Shown here: positions 50,955-54,598 of the stretch, one piece after another | Layout of the letters: every line of letters begins with the position of its first letter | Numbering within the stretch: the first letter of the stretch is position 1 | DNA from: Oscillospiraceae bacterium | GTDB lineage: Bacteria > Bacillota > Clostridia > Oscillospirales > Oscillospiraceae | DNA: 54,598 nt | Assembly: GCA_017452605.1 (NCBI GenBank) | Contig: JAFTMB010000047.1 | Coordinates: 1 to 54,598 of the forward strand | Direction: 5' to 3' | Program-made: the position numbers and the translations under genes | The notes under the pieces: generated by a model | What the model saw: the letters and a program-made list of their open reading frames with translations, nothing else | What the model was told of the DNA's origin: nothing | Database searches by the model: none

Positions 50955-51443
50955 ATGAAGAACAGAAGAAATGTGGTTATCGCGCTTCTGCTGATTGCCG
51001 TTCTGTGCGTTGGCATCGGTTATGCTGCTTTGAATGACACCATCGATTTCACCGGTAAGATCAGCTATACTCCTGATTTCCAGATTGTTTGGGGTACCGC
51101 AACTGACCTTGACAGCATCCTGACAAACTCTGAGGGCACCGACACCGATAAATTCACTGTTTCTATGAATACCAGTGAATGGGTGGTTGGCGAAACCAAG
51201 ACCTTCACTGTAACAGTAAAGAATGCAAGCCGGTATGATGCTGAAAATGTTGCAGTAAAGGCTCTCACCACCACTGCGGTGGAAGACAACTACACCGTTA
51301 CCGCAGAGGTCACAGGTGCATATACCATCGCTGTTGGCGGAACGACCACCGTTACCGTTACTGTTACTATGGACAGCTACCCCACAGATACCGTGACCAA
51401 TGCTGAGTTCACCTTCCAGGTCTACGCAGATCAGGTCGCCTAA
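50955..51443 (+). CDS. TasA/camelysin-like secreted protein with SipW-type signal peptide
   Basis: 162 residues. It starts KNRRNVVIALLLIAVLCVGI, then GYAALNDTIDFTG, the typical SipW-dependent signal seen in TasA and camelysin, with cleavage expected after GYA. The rest is a Thr/Val-rich beta-sandwich (TVSMNTSEWVVGETKTFTVT; TVTVTVTMDSYPTD) like TasA-fold fibre subunits. ATG 50955 follows AAAGGAGG. It lies 44 bases before the SipW-type peptidase, which would process it. A fibre or matrix role is inferred. Confidence 0.85.
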   Translation: MKNRRNVVIALLLIAVLCVGIGYAALNDTIDFTGKISYTPDFQIVWGTATDLDSILTNSEGTDTDKFTVSMNTSEWVVGETKTFTVTVKNASRYDAENVAVKALTTTAVEDNYTVTAEVTGAYTIAVGGTTTVTVTVTMDSYPTDTVTNAEFTFQVYADQVA

Positions 51444-51487
51444 GGACATGAGTTCTCTTATAAAACGGCAAGAAGGAGCATACATAT

Positions 51488-52600
51488 ATGAGATTTGATA
51501 AAAAGCTGTATGTATGTACGGCGGTATTCTTGCTGTCATGCCTTCTTGTCAGTTTTATAGGGGAAAAGATCACGCAAAATTTCGCTCTGGCGATCCTGGT
51601 AGGTATCGAGACGGTCCTCTTGTCTCTGTTTCTGAAAAAGAGGACTGTCCCCAATTTCCACAAAAGGCAGGTGGCCTTGGTTATGGCTGCCATTGCCACC
51701 ATTATGATAGCCCTGTATTTGATGACCGGCATCAAATATGGATATATCAAAACAGAATTTAAGTTTGCATATCTGACGAATTTCCTTCTACCCTACGGCG
51801 TTACCATCGTAGCAACGGAAATTCTGCGAAGTGTATTTCTTGCGCAGAAAAGCAAGATAATTACAGTCGTCACGTATTTTCTGTTTGTTTGGATCGACTT
51901 TCTCGTCCTGTGTGATACCAATGTTTTTGCAAACTACGATTCTTTTATGGCAGCGGTAGGCTTTGCACTGCTGCCTGCGCTGACTTCCAATTTCCTTTAT
52001 CACTATCTTGCCGGGAAGTTCGGTGCGCTGCCAAATATCGTTTATAAACTCATTATTTTTTTGTTCCCCTATATTATCCCCATAAAGCCAGATATGTCCG
52101 AGGCACTGGTTTCGTTTTTGCGGATCGTGATGCCTGTGGGCATTTATCTGCTGATTCATACGCTCTATACCCCCAGAACATTTGCGGTTGCAAAACGCAA
52201 CACAGTTCTGCAGGCTGTTTTTACCACGATTATCGTTATTTTTTCCGCTATTTATATTATGTTGGTCTCTATGCAATTTCAGTATAAGCTGATCGTTGTT
52301 GCTACTGAGAGTATGTCCGGAGAGATCGACAAGGGAGATGCAGTTATCTTTGAAGAATACGACAAACAGATCATTCAAGTCGGTGATGTGATCGTTTTCA
52401 ATCATGACGATAACCGGATCATTCACCGTGTGGTCGATATTAAGAAGATCAACGGTCAGTATCGTTACTTCACCAAAGGTGACGCAAACGAAAGCAGAGA
52501 CTCCGGATATATCACAGATACGGATGTACTCGGTATTGTTAACTTGAAAATAAAGTATGTGGGCTATCCTACGCTATGGCTCCGATCACTATTTGAATAA
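51488..52600 (+). CDS. SipW-type signal peptidase fused to a multi-span membrane domain
   Basis: 370 residues. The first ~260 contain about nine hydrophobic helices, unlike standard SipW with one or two. The C-terminal part is a signal peptidase I of the S26B (ER/SipW) type: catalytic S275 in ATESMSGEI, H313 in NRIIHRVV replacing the lysine of bacterial SPase I, and Asp in TKGDANESRD. The SMxP box reads SMSG. No family was recognised for the membrane part. The gene sits between two TasA-like genes, its likely substrates. ATG 51488 follows AGAAGGAG. Confidence 0.85.
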   Translation: MRFDKKLYVCTAVFLLSCLLVSFIGEKITQNFALAILVGIETVLLSLFLKKRTVPNFHKRQVALVMAAIATIMIALYLMTGIKYGYIKTEFKFAYLTNFLLPYGVTIVATEILRSVFLAQKSKIITVVTYFLFVWIDFLVLCDTNVFANYDSFMAAVGFALLPALTSNFLYHYLAGKFGALPNIVYKLIIFLFPYIIPIKPDMSEALVSFLRIVMPVGIYLLIHTLYTPRTFAVAKRNTVLQAVFTTIIVIFSAIYIMLVSMQFQYKLIVVATESMSGEIDKGDAVIFEEYDKQIIQVGDVIVFNHDDNRIIHRVVDIKKINGQYRYFTKGDANESRDSGYITDTDVLGIVNLKIKYVGYPTLWLRSLFE

Positions 52601-52639
52601 AAATGTGCAGAACAAATTTCGAGAAAGGAGGGGCTTTTC

Positions 52640-53755
52640 TTGTCTGAACTGGAAAAAGCTAGACGCGAACAACACGAAAAATGGCGCAAAAAATGGATTA
52701 GATTCCTTTCAATTATCATCTGTATTTTTGCAGTTTCGTCTTTACTGTCTTTCTGCGCTTTTAACAATATTAAGAAAAACACCTACGTACCTTATGCCGA
52801 AGACGGAAGTGTGATTCATCGCGCGTATCTTGCCGATAACAAATTTTACGATGAAAACTATCTGAACGGCAGCCACGCTTATGTGGCATCTTTGATCGAC
52901 AAAATGACAGCGGATTTCAGCTACGATCTGGAAATGGCAGTAGACAATGTTCACTTCCAATATACCTATCGTATCGATGCGCAAATTGAGATTAAAGATA
53001 AGGCCAGCGATTCCCCAATCTATAACCCGGTCGAAAACCTTCTTCCGCCAACCAGCAAAGAAGCGCGAGGAAAATGCCTCTCCATCAATGAACTGGTAAC
53101 ATTAGATTATAATGCATATAACAAAATTGCACGGGACTTCGTAACCTCCTACAATGTTGAAAATACGGGCAACAACCTGATCGTCAGAATGCATGTGGAT
53201 GTGGTGGGCATCAGCGAATCTTTCGCCGAGGATAATACCGGCGAATATGTCATTGAACTGTATATTCCTTTGCTGGAAAACACAGTCAAGCCCGTTGTAC
53301 ATACCACAATTCCCGCAGGTGTGCAGATGATCGTTGCAAAAGACACAAAAATACAGAGCGTGTTTTTGTTATTTACGATTATTCTGGGCGCCTTGACGCT
53401 GCTGTGCCTGAGTGGTTTAGGTCTGTTTGTCCTGCTTAGCAGAAACAAGCATATCGACTATGCCCGCAAGGTTCAGATGCTGGTATCCAACTACAAATCT
53501 TATATCCAAAAAATCCTCGATGAGTACGATACCACAGATTATCAGGTGATTCGTGTGGAGGAATTCACGGAACTTCTTGAAATCAGAGACACGATTCGTC
53601 AACCTATTTTTATGTATGAAAACGCAGACAAGACTTCTACAAAATTCTTCGTTGTAACTTGCCTAAAAACAATCTACAGCTACGAAATCAAAGTTGAAGA
53701 TGAGGAGAATGCGTACAACACGCATAAATCCGGCGGCGCATATTTGGCAAAATAA
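52640..53755 (+). CDS. DUF5305-like membrane protein
   Basis: 371 residues. A charged N-terminus (KARREQHEKWRKKW) precedes a membrane helix (about 22-42), an extracytoplasmic beta-rich domain (about 50-235), a second helix (about 240-265) and a cytoplasmic tail. The plan and HTTIPAGVQMIV-type ending of the outer domain resemble DUF5305 proteins, which occur next to SipW peptidases; I am only moderately sure of the family. Translation starts at TTG 52640, about 8 bases after AAAGGAGG. Probably part of the secretion or assembly of the TasA-like proteins. Confidence 0.7.
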   Translation: MSELEKARREQHEKWRKKWIRFLSIIICIFAVSSLLSFCAFNNIKKNTYVPYAEDGSVIHRAYLADNKFYDENYLNGSHAYVASLIDKMTADFSYDLEMAVDNVHFQYTYRIDAQIEIKDKASDSPIYNPVENLLPPTSKEARGKCLSINELVTLDYNAYNKIARDFVTSYNVENTGNNLIVRMHVDVVGISESFAEDNTGEYVIELYIPLLENTVKPVVHTTIPAGVQMIVAKDTKIQSVFLLFTIILGALTLLCLSGLGLFVLLSRNKHIDYARKVQMLVSNYKSYIQKILDEYDTTDYQVIRVEEFTELLEIRDTIRQPIFMYENADKTSTKFFVVTCLKTIYSYEIKVEDEENAYNTHKSGGAYLAK

Positions 53756-53780
53756 TATCAATTAAAAAGGGAGCGTTTAT

Positions 53781-54598
53781 ATGAAAACAGCAAAAGTCTT
53801 ACTTTGTATAGCGCTCTCTTTTTCTGTGCTTTTTGTGGGCATAGGATTTGCGGCGGTCAGTAAAACATTATCTTTTTCCGGTTCTCTGGATTTTCAACAT
53901 ACAGGCCTATATATTTCAAACATAACAGCCGGTGACGGTGTAGCTGTACAAGGCTATTCCGGTACGCTGATCAATCTGACGGCTACCAAAGGCAGCACTA
54001 TGACCGTTACCGTTGCCAACCCCACGGAGAATGTCTATTATTACCTGAACTATACGGCCGGAGACCATACACTTGAACTCAAGGATATTACGCTGGGCAG
54101 TGCGGTAAATCCTCACAGAACGATCACTTTTACCGTCACATTTTCTGACGAGATCGATCATGCCCATGCGGTGAAAATCAATTTCACCCTGGTCCCTCCC
54201 TATATTCCGCCCGAAGAACCGGATGAGCCAGATCCAACTGATCCCACAGACCCAACTGATCCTGAACCTACAGATCCCGTTACCCCTCCCGGTGGCGGTA
54301 CTACAAATGCAACGGCTGCCATTGAGTTTGTTCTCAATCACATCGAGCGTGGTCTGAATTCGGATGCGAATAAACACACCTTTGAACAGTGGTGCGATGA
54401 AGGTGACAGAGTTCTTCATTGTAGGGACAATATGATATCAGGTGGTAATCTGAACAATGAATTTGCAGCCATAGGTGCGCAGGACGTGTTCTTTACGCTG
54501 CAATGGGTCAGTGAAACGAAATATGACCTCTATTTGTACTATTCAGTGGATGCCACAAGAGAAAACGAAGAAAACGGCGTATATATCACCACGTATAA
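53781..54598 (+). CDS. Second TasA-like protein with SipW-type signal and long C-terminal region (3' end outside window)
   Basis: The frame stays open from ATG 53781 (AAAGGGAG upstream) to the window edge, 272 codons. It begins KTAKVLLCIALSFSVLFVGI, then GFAAVSKTLSFSG, a SipW-type signal, followed by a TasA-like beta domain (about 30-140; TMTVTVANPTENVYYYLNY). A Pro/Glu/Asp/Thr linker follows (about 147-172), containing repeated PTD units, then Gly-Gly-Gly and a new globular region (AAIEFVLNHIERGL onward) of unknown type. The linker plus added domain suggests a fibre-tip or surface-anchored variant; inference. Confidence 0.8.
   Translation, partial: MKTAKVLLCIALSFSVLFVGIGFAAVSKTLSFSGSLDFQHTGLYISNITAGDGVAVQGYSGTLINLTATKGSTMTVTVANPTENVYYYLNYTAGDHTLELKDITLGSAVNPHRTITFTVTFSDEIDHAHAVKINFTLVPPYIPPEEPDEPDPTDPTDPTDPEPTDPVTPPGGGTTNATAAIEFVLNHIERGLNSDANKHTFEQWCDEGDRVLHCRDNMISGGNLNNEFAAIGAQDVFFTLQWVSETKYDLYLYYSVDATRENEENGVYITTY

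Noticed and set aside
1..54598. tRNA, rRNA genes and CRISPR arrays
   Set aside because: None recognised by eye on either strand; the insertion target here is the lysS 3' end, not a tRNA gene. A tRNAscan or CRISPR search would be needed to exclude weak cases.

Overview
The window looks like a chromosomal segment of a spore-forming Clostridia bacterium, probably Oscillospiraceae/Ruminococcaceae-like. This is inferred from Gram-positive housekeeping gene orders (dprA-topA-trmFO, plsX-rnc, mltG beside trhP), a spoVAC gene, strong AGGAGG ribosome-binding sites, sigma-A-type promoters, many rho-independent terminators, and ECF-type vitamin transporters. Most of the window is fairly GC-rich core genome. 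Two stretches are visibly more AT-rich: about 15.1-24.3 kb and 48-54.6 kb.

Layout. 0-5 kb: the 3' end of metK faces a minus-strand run rsuA-tmk-PfpI-mltG-trhP. 5-7.5 kb: a DUF4830-like protein, an FMN riboswitch controlling ribU, and a coupled cell-surface protein. 7.7-15.1 kb: a PucR/CdaR-like regulator, the division and wall module ftsE-ftsX-LytM peptidase-ctpA, then greA-lysS. 15.1-24.3 kb: foreign DNA inserted in the 3' end of lysS. Three copies of the lysS 3' end (15090, 22372, 24317) divide it into a 7.3-kb element and a 1.9-kb element. The first carries xis, two Tn916-type integrases, a DUF4209/HEPN-like protein with a small partner, Fic and an RHH protein. The second carries only an ABC exporter and has no integrase. 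The ancestral lysS terminator lies beyond the third copy.

24.4-36.1 kb: a GNAT acetyltransferase, four tandem DUF4886-like lipoproteins, two membrane glycosyltransferases, alanine dehydrogenase, and an ECF transporter operon. 36.1-37.2 kb: two divergent cobalamin riboswitches, one for the ECF operon and one for a DUF4430 (transcobalamin-like) lipoprotein. Together they suggest a vitamin B12 capture and uptake unit. 37.2-48 kb: a metallophosphoesterase, ktrB-ktrA, a SpoU methyltransferase, dprA-topA-trmFO, plsX-rnc and a solitary spoVAC.

48-54.6 kb: an AgrA/AgrC-like two-component system whose kinase is frameshifted before its last ATP-binding box. It is followed by an XRE regulator and a secretion cluster. 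That cluster holds two TasA/camelysin-like proteins with SipW-type signals, a SipW-type signal peptidase fused to a large multi-span membrane domain, and a DUF5305-like membrane protein. It runs off the right edge.

The points most worth a second look are the serial insertions at lysS with replacement LysRS C-termini, the HEPN-like/Fic cargo, the back-to-back B12 riboswitches with a DUF4430 lipoprotein, and the fused SipW/TasA cluster.
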